DNA from: JAWRCU01 sp033542235
GTDB taxonomy: Bacteria > Pseudomonadota > Alphaproteobacteria > Rhizobiales > Rhizobiaceae
DNA: 64,000 nucleotides
Reading direction: 5' to 3'
Assembly: GCF_033542235.1 (NCBI RefSeq)
Contig: NZ_JAWRCU010000013.1
Location: 124,001-188,000, forward strand
Shown here: positions 47,471-54,925 of the stretch, piece by piece
Layout of the letters: each line of letters begins with the position of its first letter
Position numbering within the stretch: position 1 is the stretch's first letter
Translations under genes and position numbers: made by a program
Notes under the pieces: model-generated
Told to the model about the DNA's origin: nothing
The model's database searches: none
The model's input: the letters and a program-made list of their open reading frames with translations, nothing else

Positions 47471-48436
47471 CTACTTCGACCAGGCTCTTAGCCTGTCCTC
47501 GTGCTTGGCAATCCAGTCCTGGGCGAACTTGGCCGGATCCTGACGGTCGACCTGCAGCGCATAGGACATCTGGGTGATCTCCTCGGGCGTAAAATCGATG
47601 TTGGAGAGAAAGGCTGCCACTTTCGGCAGACGGTCCGCCATTGCGGATCCAAATCCTATGCTGAAATGCGATGCGTCCCATGCGACCGGCGCGTCGGATT
47701 TCGACAGCCACTGCGGGTCGTCACTCGGCAGCACGACTTTCCATTTGGCGGGATCGTGCTTGGGTTCCGTCAATTGCACAATGTCATGAAGCTGGAAAAC
47801 ATGGTGCGGGGTGTAGCAGTAGAAGACGATTGGCTGGCCGGTGGCCACGGCTGAATCCACTGCCGCCATAGCGACGTCCTCGGGCATTTGAAGGAGCGTC
47901 ATCGTTTTGGCATAGCCGTAGCTCTTGGCCCGAATCTTCTCGATGTCGGTCGAGGTCCAGGTCTGAGCGCCGATCCAAATCTCGCCCTTGCCATCTCCAT
48001 CGGTATCGAAGACAGCTGACTTCTTGGGATCGGTCAGGTCCAAAATATCCCTGACGCCATACTTATCGGCCGTCTCGCGCGTGACGCAGATACCTTGGGT
48101 TGCCTGCACGCCCCTGGGGCTGAGCCGTACGGTCTTGCGCTCATCCACATACTTCTTGACGAGCGAATCGAAATTCGGGAGCCAGACCTCGGGAACGATA
48201 TCGACCTCGCCGGAATCGAGCCCGGCGAACGCGATCAAAGTGCCCATTTCGCGCACCTCGACGTCGAGATGGAACTTCTCCTGAATGCTGTATTTGATGA
48301 TGTTGGCGGCTGCCTGACCCGATGGCCAGTTGGGCATGGCAATCAGCAGGTCCGCGGCAAGCGCCTGACCGCAGGCGATCGCGAGCCCTAATGCAGCAAG
48401 CGACATTCTCATCGCAGCCTGTCGCAGCTTCGACAT
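47471..48436 (-). CDS. Glycine betaine/proline-betaine-type ABC substrate-binding protein (orphan)
   Basis: A 321-residue secreted protein of the OpuAC group. Signal peptide about 1-28 (AALGLAIACGQALAADLL). The pocket regions LIAFAGLDSGEVDIVPEVWL and FYCYTPHHVF, rich in Trp and Tyr, fit a quaternary-amine ligand. An acidic loop DTDGDGKGEIWIG resembles a calcium-binding loop. No permease or ATPase gene is beside it, so it must use a distant transporter or act alone. Confidence 0.88.
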   Translation of the reverse strand: MSKLRQAAMRMSLAALGLAIACGQALAADLLIAMPNWPSGQAAANIIKYSIQEKFHLDVEVREMGTLIAFAGLDSGEVDIVPEVWLPNFDSLVKKYVDERKTVRLSPRGVQATQGICVTRETADKYGVRDILDLTDPKKSAVFDTDGDGKGEIWIGAQTWTSTDIEKIRAKSYGYAKTMTLLQMPEDVAMAAVDSAVATGQPIVFYCYTPHHVFQLHDIVQLTEPKHDPAKWKVVLPSDDPQWLSKSDAPVAWDASHFSIGFGSAMADRLPKVAAFLSNIDFTPEEITQMSYALQVDRQDPAKFAQDWIAKHEDRLRAWSK

Positions 48437-48517
48437 CAGGCCGGCCTCCTCTGGTCAGTTCTTCCCGATCGGTCCGCCACCTGCAGATTGGACGTTTGAG
48501 CCGAAGAATCGAAGTAC

Positions 48518-48528
48518 GTTACGGTAAC
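48518..48528. promoter_or_regulatory. Short palindrome upstream of the betaine-type binding protein
   Basis: GTTAC-G-GTAAC is a perfect 11-base palindrome 82 bases upstream of the start, in a 282-base gap with no other visible feature. It may be an operator, on weak evidence. Confidence 0.25.
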
Positions 48529-48718
48529 TAGAGGTAATCGGTTTGCGTGTGACGTAGAGTTCAGAGCAACGTTCGAACGAGACGGCTCGGCGGGCGCGTC
48601 TCACCAGAGCCATCGAGCACGCTCTAGGCTCGCTCGCCGCGAGACCGGCATTTGCGGCTGAAAGCAGTCTAATTGCCGATGAGCTGATGACAACCTTGGG
48701 GGCGCCGAATTGTGGCTG

Positions 48719-50476
48719 CTATCGCTGCAGCTTCAGCCCCAGGAAAGCGCTGTTCGCCGTGTAATCGCGGTCCGGCAGCGTGCTCGTCTGCTGCTCGTGC
48801 CGCAGCTTGCCGGTCAGCCCGGCATAGCGGTTCAACCAGTAGGTGAGGCTGCTCTCGGCGCTCCAGATCACGTCATGGCCTTCCTCGCCGGTGTAATTCC
48901 GATAGCCGGCCCCGAGCGCGACGCCGCCTGTCAGGTTGGCGCGCAACTCGCGCGAGGCGGTGAGCAGGCCGGCATACAGGATCGAGCCGCTCTCATCGGG
49001 AGTGGTCGTACCTTCTACCGTGGTCGTCGCGTTGAGGCCGACAAGCGTGCCGCGCTCCGGCGACCAATTGAGCGCTGCCGCCACCGTCGGACCGGAGATC
49101 GGCTCCAGCCGGTCATCCTGCAGAGCCTCGTTGATCCAGCCGGCAGCGAGCTCGCCGTTGAACTTCTCGCCGAGATCGAGCTCGACGCCGGCACGGGCTC
49201 CGGTTCTCGTCGTGTTGCGGTCGAAGCCGTTGCTGTCGGGCTCCTCGTCATAAAGACGGCGGCCATATTCCAGTTCGACGAAGGGGGTTAGAGCCGGCGA
49301 GATCTCATAGCCGGTGCGTAGCACCAGCGCCGCAAGGGTCGAATTGCGATCGGCCTGCGAGACCGTTCCTCCGGTCGAAAGTTCGGCATCGCCGTAGACC
49401 TGGCGCTCGACATTGCCGGTCAGCCTGAGCTGGACTTTGCCGAGATCCTTTTCAGCTCCCAGGCTGCCATTGAAGGTCTGCACGATCGGTTCTTCGAGCG
49501 TGCCCTCGATCACCACCGGCGAGGAAGCCGATTCCGGCCCGATCTCGTAGCCTAGCGCGGCCAGGAGCTTCCAGTCGTGGCCGAGCTCGCGCTCCATCGC
49601 TGCATCGAGCCCGGCGCGAGTCTCTTTGATCTCCTCGCCCGAGATCGTCTTGCGAAAATTACCGAACGCATCAAAACTCGTCTTGTCGCCGCCCCACTCG
49701 GAGATGGCGTTCAGGCGGAGCGTGGTTTCCGAGAGCAGGGCCGGCTCGCCCGTGGTGCTGGAATTGGCATTCGAGGTCCAGGTCAGTCCGCTTTCGACGC
49801 TCGGCGAGACGACGAAGGTGCCGACCTCGATCCCCACCGGCGCGTAAGGATTGTCTTCGGGCTTCTTCTTCAGGGCTTCGATCGCTTGGGCCCGCTGCTG
49901 CTCGGCCTCGGTCCTGAGCTGGTTGTCGCTGTCGACGGTCGGGGCACGGATTGTTCCGGTCGTGTCGACCGCATCGGTTCCATCGTTGCTTTCGTCCGTC
50001 AGCCCAGCTGCCCCTTTCTTGCGTGCCGCAGCGAGGCGTCGGGAGGCTGGTTGCTGCGGCTGGTTCAACTTCTTGCGCGCCTCCTCGCGCGCCTGCGCAG
50101 TGCTCAGCGGAACCGCTCGCGTCGCCTTCCGAGCCCCGGACGCCTCGCCGCCATCCTGGTCGTCCGCGAAGATCGATTTCGGTCTGAATGACGCAGTAGG
50201 GTCGGCATCCTGGTCGGGCGTCGCGCCTCCACTTGCCGGCCGATATGGCTCTGTAGCAACGCCCGTATCGGCTTGTGTTGCGCCAGTCGTTTGCCCGTCG
50301 AGCGCGATCGCTGCCTTGTCGAACGGGCTGCCCAAAAGCTGGTTAGTGACCGCGGATTCGGAAACCTCGCCACGCAAGAGCGAGCCTGCATCCTGAGCGA
50401 AAGCAATCTGCGGCGCGCAGAGCGCGCTCGCACAGAGGAGCGCTGCGCGGAATACGCCGCGCGGCGTGCGCCTCAT
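48719..50476 (-). CDS. Predicted outer-membrane beta-barrel protein
   Basis: A 585-residue protein from the ATG at 50476, which gives a clear signal peptide (RRTPRGVFRAALLCASALCA); the frame extends to 50536. Residues about 30-190 are disordered, rich in Ala, Pro and charged residues. From about residue 220 the chain alternates in the amphipathic manner of beta-barrel strands and ends in AFLGLKLQR, with a hydrophobic closing strand. It resembles BBP2/OMP-type porin-like proteins of Hyphomicrobiales. Its cargo is unknown. Confidence 0.8.
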   Translation of the reverse strand: MRRTPRGVFRAALLCASALCAPQIAFAQDAGSLLRGEVSESAVTNQLLGSPFDKAAIALDGQTTGATQADTGVATEPYRPASGGATPDQDADPTASFRPKSIFADDQDGGEASGARKATRAVPLSTAQAREEARKKLNQPQQPASRRLAAARKKGAAGLTDESNDGTDAVDTTGTIRAPTVDSDNQLRTEAEQQRAQAIEALKKKPEDNPYAPVGIEVGTFVVSPSVESGLTWTSNANSSTTGEPALLSETTLRLNAISEWGGDKTSFDAFGNFRKTISGEEIKETRAGLDAAMERELGHDWKLLAALGYEIGPESASSPVVIEGTLEEPIVQTFNGSLGAEKDLGKVQLRLTGNVERQVYGDAELSTGGTVSQADRNSTLAALVLRTGYEISPALTPFVELEYGRRLYDEEPDSNGFDRNTTRTGARAGVELDLGEKFNGELAAGWINEALQDDRLEPISGPTVAAALNWSPERGTLVGLNATTTVEGTTTPDESGSILYAGLLTASRELRANLTGGVALGAGYRNYTGEEGHDVIWSAESSLTYWLNRYAGLTGKLRHEQQTSTLPDRDYTANSAFLGLKLQR

Positions 50477-50587
50477 CCCCCATGGCCGCACTTGAGATAT
50501 CGCCACTCGAAAACCCGTCCGCGCCCGTCGCGCCAATCCTTTCCGGACCGTAAATGGCGATGGTTAATGAATGGCGAACGAGTTAAG

Positions 50588-50762
50588 GGATTAGGGCGGT
50601 AGGGCAGTAGGGCAGTAGGGCAGTAGGGCAGTAGGGCAGTAGGGCAGTAGGGCAGTAGGGCAGTAGGTAGCTTCTTCTCGCGCCCTAATGTCCCGCCTCC
50701 GTGCGCCCCTTTCCCATACTCCCCTACTGCCTTATTGCCTTACTGCCCTATTGCCCTACTCA
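50588..50762. repeat. Paired octamer-repeat element G
   Basis: The G arm holds eight perfect copies of AGGGCAGT at 50601-50664 plus a variant copy before them; the C arm (about 50715-50760) has CCCTACTG, CCTTATTG and CCCTATTG units. It lies between the divergent outer-membrane protein and kdsD genes, so copy changes would alter both upstream regions. It is one of the two most homogeneous arrays in the window. Confidence 0.92.
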
Positions 50763-50786
50763 TCTCTTGTGCTAATCGCTTGCGCC

Positions 50787-51785
50787 ATGCATTCCGGAGG
50801 GGTCAAGAAATCGGCTGAAAGGCAGGCGGCGATCGCATCCGCTTTGCGCACCATTGCGACCGAGCAGACCGGAATGGCCGCGCTTGCCGAGGCGCTGAAT
50901 GCCGGGCTTGCCGAGCCGTTCGGGAGAGCGGTCGAGCTGCTGTCGGGCATCCGCGGGCGCGTCATCGTGACCGGTGTCGGAAAGAGCGGTCATATCGGCA
51001 CCAAGCTTGCCGCCTCGCTGGCGTCAACCGGCACGCCGGCCTTCTTCGTGCATCCTTCGGAAGCCAATCACGGCGACCTCGGCATGATCGCCCGCGACGA
51101 CGCCGTCATCGCCATGTCCTGGTCGGGCGAGACGTTCGAGCTCAAGGGCATCGTCTCCTACGCGCGGCGTTTCAACATTCCGATCATCGCCATCACGGCC
51201 GGCGAGAATTCCGCGCTGGCGCGCGAGGCGGAGGTCCTGCTCTGCCTGCCGCGCACGCCGGAGGCGTGTCCGCACGGGCTTGCGCCGACCACTTCGACGC
51301 TGCTCCAGCTGGCGATCGGCGATGCGCTTGCCGTGGCGCTGCTCGAAGCGCGAGGCTTCACCGCCGATCACTTCCGCACTTTTCACCCTGGCGGCCAGCT
51401 CGGTGCGAACCTCACCCATGTCGGCGAGATCATGCACAGGGGCGACGAGATGCCCATTGTGCCGCTTGGCACGAAAATGCCGGAAGCAGTGATGATGCTC
51501 GCCAAGAAGCGCTTCGGCTGTGTATGCGTCACCGACGGGGATGGCCGGCTGGCCGGCATCGTCACCGACGGTGACCTTGCCCGTAACCTCCATCTCAACC
51601 TGTCGGAACTCGCGGTTGAGGACGTCATGACTCGCGAGCCCAAGACGGTGAAGCCGCAGACGCTTGCAGGCGTTGCGATGGCGCTCCTTAACGACCATCA
51701 CATCAGCGCACTGATCGTCATCGAGGATGACATGCCGGTCGGCGTGGTGCATTTCCACGATTTGCTCAGGCTAGGGGCGGCTTAG
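50787..51785 (+). CDS. kdsD: Arabinose-5-phosphate isomerase (KdsD/KpsF)
   Basis: A 332-residue protein read from the ATG at 50787; the frame is open to 50688, but that part is repeat sequence. A SIS domain (VIVTGVGKSGHIGTKLAASL, then SWSGETFELKGIV) is followed by a CBS pair from about residue 205 (IVPLGTKMPEAVMMLAKKRF). It interconverts ribulose-5-P and arabinose-5-P for Kdo synthesis in lipopolysaccharide. Family length of about 330 supports the start. Confidence 0.95.
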   Translation: MHSGGVKKSAERQAAIASALRTIATEQTGMAALAEALNAGLAEPFGRAVELLSGIRGRVIVTGVGKSGHIGTKLAASLASTGTPAFFVHPSEANHGDLGMIARDDAVIAMSWSGETFELKGIVSYARRFNIPIIAITAGENSALAREAEVLLCLPRTPEACPHGLAPTTSTLLQLAIGDALAVALLEARGFTADHFRTFHPGGQLGANLTHVGEIMHRGDEMPIVPLGTKMPEAVMMLAKKRFGCVCVTDGDGRLAGIVTDGDLARNLHLNLSELAVEDVMTREPKTVKPQTLAGVAMALLNDHHISALIVIEDDMPVGVVHFHDLLRLGAA

Positions 51786-51871
51786 ACCGTCCGGGCCAAA
51801 TGACCAGACCTGGAGAATGCGGACGAAATCCGTATATTGACTGCATTCTTCGATCGGGATGCGCGCAAGCC

Positions 51872-52069
51872 ATGATGACCCCAACAGTCAAATACCGGCC
51901 GGACGACAACGCTGCCTATATCAGGCTTTCGTCTGCAAAAATCATGGAGAGCGCCGAAGTTTCCCCTGACGTTATCTTCGACTATGACAAAGAAGGCCGT
52001 ATCGTCGGCATCGAGCTCCTTAATGCCAGAGAGCAGCTGCCCTCGGACACCCTGACAAAGGCGGCTTGA
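51872..52069 (+). CDS. DUF2283 family small protein
   Basis: A 65-residue protein (ATG at 51872 or 51875). The pattern VKYRPDDNAAYIRLSS followed by VIFDYDKEGRIVGIELLNA is the DUF2283 signature, a small beta-rich fold of unknown role often found beside toxin-antitoxin or regulatory genes. Here no partner is evident; it lies 86 bases after kdsD and converges on the NfeD gene with 2 bases between. Confidence 0.82.
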   Translation: MMTPTVKYRPDDNAAYIRLSSAKIMESAEVSPDVIFDYDKEGRIVGIELLNAREQLPSDTLTKAA

Positions 52070-52071
52070 TC

Positions 52072-52566
52072 TCAGGCGGCCTTCACCGCCTCGACTACCA
52101 ACTCGAGCCCGGCCGCGGTCGCTGCCGTGACGCGCACTTGCGCTCCCGCCGGCAGGTCCGGACCGGTCACGCGCCAGATCGTGTCGCCGATGCGAACGCG
52201 GCCATGCCCGTCCCTGATCGGCTCGGTCAGCGTCGCAATCTTCCCGATCTGTTGCTCGCTGCGGCGGTTGAGCAGCGGCTGGTCGGAGTCATTCTTCCGC
52301 GGCCCCATGAGCCGGCTGCCGCCATAGGCGAAGACGACCGAGAGAACGAGGAATACGACGACCTGCACCTGCCATGTCCATAGCGACGCGTCCCACAGGA
52401 TGAGCGGGATTGCGCCCGGGATCAGGGAGAGCGCGCCCGTGATCAGCGCCGCTATGCCGATCCACAACAGGAAGAACCCCGGCGCTGCGATCTCCATGGC
52501 AAGCAGTGCACAGCCGAGGACGATCCAGCTCCAGGGCCCGAGTTCGGTGATGACGCCCTGGATCAT
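52072..52566 (-). CDS. NfeD family membrane protein
   Basis: A 164-residue protein with N-terminal membrane segments (WSWIVLGCALLAMEIAAPGF and onward) and a soluble OB-fold C-terminus (IGKIATLTEPIRDGHGRVRI, TIWRVTGPDLPAGAQVRV). NfeD proteins pair with stomatin/SPFH proteins in membrane microdomains. It overlaps the upstream SPFH gene by four bases, the typical NfeD-stomatin operon. Confidence 0.92.
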   Translation of the reverse strand: MIQGVITELGPWSWIVLGCALLAMEIAAPGFFLLWIGIAALITGALSLIPGAIPLILWDASLWTWQVQVVVFLVLSVVFAYGGSRLMGPRKNDSDQPLLNRRSEQQIGKIATLTEPIRDGHGRVRIGDTIWRVTGPDLPAGAQVRVTAATAAGLELVVEAVKAA

Positions 52567-53561
52567 GCCTGGGGCCCGTCATCGGATCCGATGTTGCCGG
52601 CTGCACCGCGCGGCTCGGCAGGCACGCTGCGCGTGCGGATCGCGCTCTGGCGCGGCGCTGGCGAATGGGACGCATCGGAGCCAAACACTTCGCGGGCGAT
52701 TGCGCCGATGCCGCCCAGCGATCCGACGAGCGCCGATGCCTCCAGCGGCATCAGCACGATCTTGTTGTTGCTCGAGGAGCCGATGCGGGTGAGAGCCTCG
52801 GTGTATTTTTGCGCGACGAAATAGTTGAGCGCCTGCACGTCGCCCTTGGCGATCGCCTCGGAGACAACCTGCGTCGCCCGTGCTTCGGCTTCAGCCTGAC
52901 GTTCGCGCGCTTCGGCGTCGCGGAAGGCGGCTTCCTTGCGGCCTTCGGCCTCGAGCACCTGCGCCTGCTTCTTGCCTTCGGCCTCGAGGATCTGCGCGCG
53001 TTTGTCGCGCTCGGCCTTCATCTGCCGGCCCATCGAATCCACAAGATCCTTCGGCGGGTTGATGTCCTTGATCTCGACGCGGGTCACCTTGATGCCCCAG
53101 ACATGCGCCGCCTCGTCGACGATCCTCAAAAGCCGCTCGTTGATCTGATCGCGGTTGGAAAGCAGCTCATCGAGGTCCATCGAGCCCATGACGGAGCGAA
53201 TGTTGGTCATGGTGAGGTTCAGGATGGCATTCTCGAGGCCGGAGACCTGATAGGCGGCCTGCGGTGCATTCAGTACCTGGTAGAAGGCGACGCCGTCGAC
53301 CGCGACCGTCGCATTGTCGCGCGTGATCACTTCCTGGGTCGGCACATCGAGCACCTGCTCCATCATGTTCATCTTGGCGCCGACACGGTCGACGAAAGGA
53401 AAGATGAAGTTGAGGCCCGGCACCAGCGTCCTCGTATAACGGCCGAAACGCTCGACAGTATAATTGTAACCCTGGGGCACCGTCTTGATGCCCATGAAGA
53501 GAAACAGAAGCACAAGGATGACCAGGGCCGGAATGACCAGGTCGAATGCAGTGAAGCCCAT
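52563..53561 (-). CDS. SPFH/Band 7 (stomatin/QmcA-like) membrane protein
   Basis: A 332-residue protein with one N-terminal membrane anchor (LVIPALVILVLLFLFMGIKT) and an SPFH domain from about residue 28 (VERFGRYTRTLVPGLNFIFP). A long Ala/Glu/Arg/Lys-rich coiled coil (about 185-235, with repeats of LEAEGKKQAQ) supports ring-like oligomers. Such proteins organise membrane domains and modulate FtsH-type proteases. It is coupled to NfeD. Confidence 0.92.
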   Translation of the reverse strand: MGFTAFDLVIPALVILVLLFLFMGIKTVPQGYNYTVERFGRYTRTLVPGLNFIFPFVDRVGAKMNMMEQVLDVPTQEVITRDNATVAVDGVAFYQVLNAPQAAYQVSGLENAILNLTMTNIRSVMGSMDLDELLSNRDQINERLLRIVDEAAHVWGIKVTRVEIKDINPPKDLVDSMGRQMKAERDKRAQILEAEGKKQAQVLEAEGRKEAAFRDAEARERQAEAEARATQVVSEAIAKGDVQALNYFVAQKYTEALTRIGSSSNNKIVLMPLEASALVGSLGGIGAIAREVFGSDASHSPAPRQSAIRTRSVPAEPRGAAGNIGSDDGPQA

Positions 53562-53582
53562 ATCGCCCTCCCGCTAAAGCAT

Positions 53583-53731
53583 GAGAAGGGATAAGGGCAG
53601 TAGGGCAATAGGGCAATAAGGCAATAGGAAATGGGCGAGTAGCGGATCGGCAAACGGGATGCTGTGAGCGCGGCGAACTGTCGAAAAGCCTTGTCCGCGG
53701 AACAGGGCGGGAGTGCTTTCCTACTGCCCTA
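53583..53731. repeat. Paired octamer-repeat element H
   Basis: G arm about 53588-53640 (GGGCAGTA, GGGCAATA, AGGCAATA); the C arm is a short CTACTGCCCTA at 53721-53731. The C arm contains the hemH stop codon (TAG). The loop of about 80 bases is unique sequence. The element lies between hemH and the SPFH gene on the same strand. Confidence 0.8.
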
Positions 53732-54793
53732 AACCCACCCTGCAAGCTCCCGCCGCACCAGCGTCTCGATCACGTCCATGCCTTCGTCGCTGTCGTTGAG
53801 GCAGGGGATATGCGAGAAGTTGCTGCCGCCTGCATGAAGGAAGACCTCCCGCACCTCGCCGGCGATCTCCTCCAGCGTTTCGATGCAATCGGCCGGGAAG
53901 CCGGGGTTGACGACGGCGATCGACTTCACACCGTCCTGGGCCAGCTTCTCGACGGTCTTGTCGGTGTAGGGCTGGAGCCATTCCTCCCTGCCGAAGCGCG
54001 ACTGGAAGGTGGTGATCAGCTTCTTCTCGTCTAGGCCGAGCCGCGCCTGCAACAGCCGTGTCGTTGCGAGGCATTGCTCGGGATAGGGGTCACCGCGCTC
54101 GGCATAGGAGACCGGGAGGCCGTGATAGGAGGCGAGGATCACCTCCGGCTCAAAATCGAGCGTGGAAAGGTGCTTCTCGATCGAACGGGCGAGCGCTTCG
54201 ATGTAGACCGGCTCGTCGTAATAAGCGGGTGCCGAGCGCACTGCAGGCATCCTGCGCATCTTCATCAGCGCGCTGTAGAGCTTGTCGTTGGCCGTCGCCG
54301 TCGTCGTTGCCGAATATTGCGGGTAGAGCGGAAACATCAGGACGCGCTCACATCCCTGAGCGATGAGCTTCTTCAGCGCGCTCTCGGTGGATGGATTGCC
54401 GTAGCGCATGCCCCATTCGACGGCGATGCTGGGTTCGCCGGCGAAGCGCTCGGCGAGCCGGCCCGCCTGTGCCCGGGTGATCGTGAGCAAGGGAGATTCG
54501 TTGCGCTCCTTGTTCCAGATCGTCCGGTATTTGGCGCCGGAACTGCGTGGCCGTCTGGTCAGCACGATTCCGTAGAGGATGGGATACCAGATCAGCCGCG
54601 GCGTCTCGACCACCCGGCGATCGGAGAGGAATTCGCGCAGATACCGCCACATCGGCCGGAAGTCCGTGCCGTCCGGCGTTCCGAGATTGAGAAGCAATAT
54701 GCCGACGCGACCGTCGCGGACCGCAGCTGGACGGCCGCCCGGCGGCGAGCCTGCCGCAACGGCGTTGTCAGCAATTTCAGCCTGAACCTTCAT
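53729..54793 (-). CDS. hemH: Ferrochelatase
   Basis: A 354-residue protein of family length. The motifs LLNLGTPDG, EWGMRYGNPS, ASYHGLPVSYAERGDPY with the metal-facing His, and FQSRFGREEWLQPYTD are diagnostic. It inserts Fe2+ into protoporphyrin IX as the last step of haem synthesis, on the inner membrane face. The first 20 residues are poorly conserved and the real start may be later. Its stop is in element H. Confidence 0.96.
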   Translation of the reverse strand: MKVQAEIADNAVAAGSPPGGRPAAVRDGRVGILLLNLGTPDGTDFRPMWRYLREFLSDRRVVETPRLIWYPILYGIVLTRRPRSSGAKYRTIWNKERNESPLLTITRAQAGRLAERFAGEPSIAVEWGMRYGNPSTESALKKLIAQGCERVLMFPLYPQYSATTTATANDKLYSALMKMRRMPAVRSAPAYYDEPVYIEALARSIEKHLSTLDFEPEVILASYHGLPVSYAERGDPYPEQCLATTRLLQARLGLDEKKLITTFQSRFGREEWLQPYTDKTVEKLAQDGVKSIAVVNPGFPADCIETLEEIAGEVREVFLHAGGSNFSHIPCLNDSDEGMDVIETLVRRELAGWV

Positions 54794-54850
54794 GGCTACT
54801 CTCTAGTGACAGGCGCCACGAATTCCAATGCTACGTCTGGCCGCATGATC

Positions 54851-54925
54851 GAGCGAGTAGCGAATAGCGAAATAGCGAAACAGCGAATAGGATTCCCTAC
54901 TCGCTATTCGCTACTCGCTATTCGC
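54851..54925. repeat. Paired heptamer-repeat element I
   Basis: The G arm (54851-54890) has GCGAGTA and GCGAATA units; the C arm (54892-54925) has the complement and ends exactly at the TAA stop of the 5'-nucleotidase gene. There is almost no loop. It lies between two minus-strand genes. Confidence 0.9.

Noticed and set aside
50688..50786. Upstream start for kdsD that would add 33 residues
   Set aside because: The extension (LLPYCLTALLPYSS) is translated C-arm repeat; the ATG at 50787 gives the family length.
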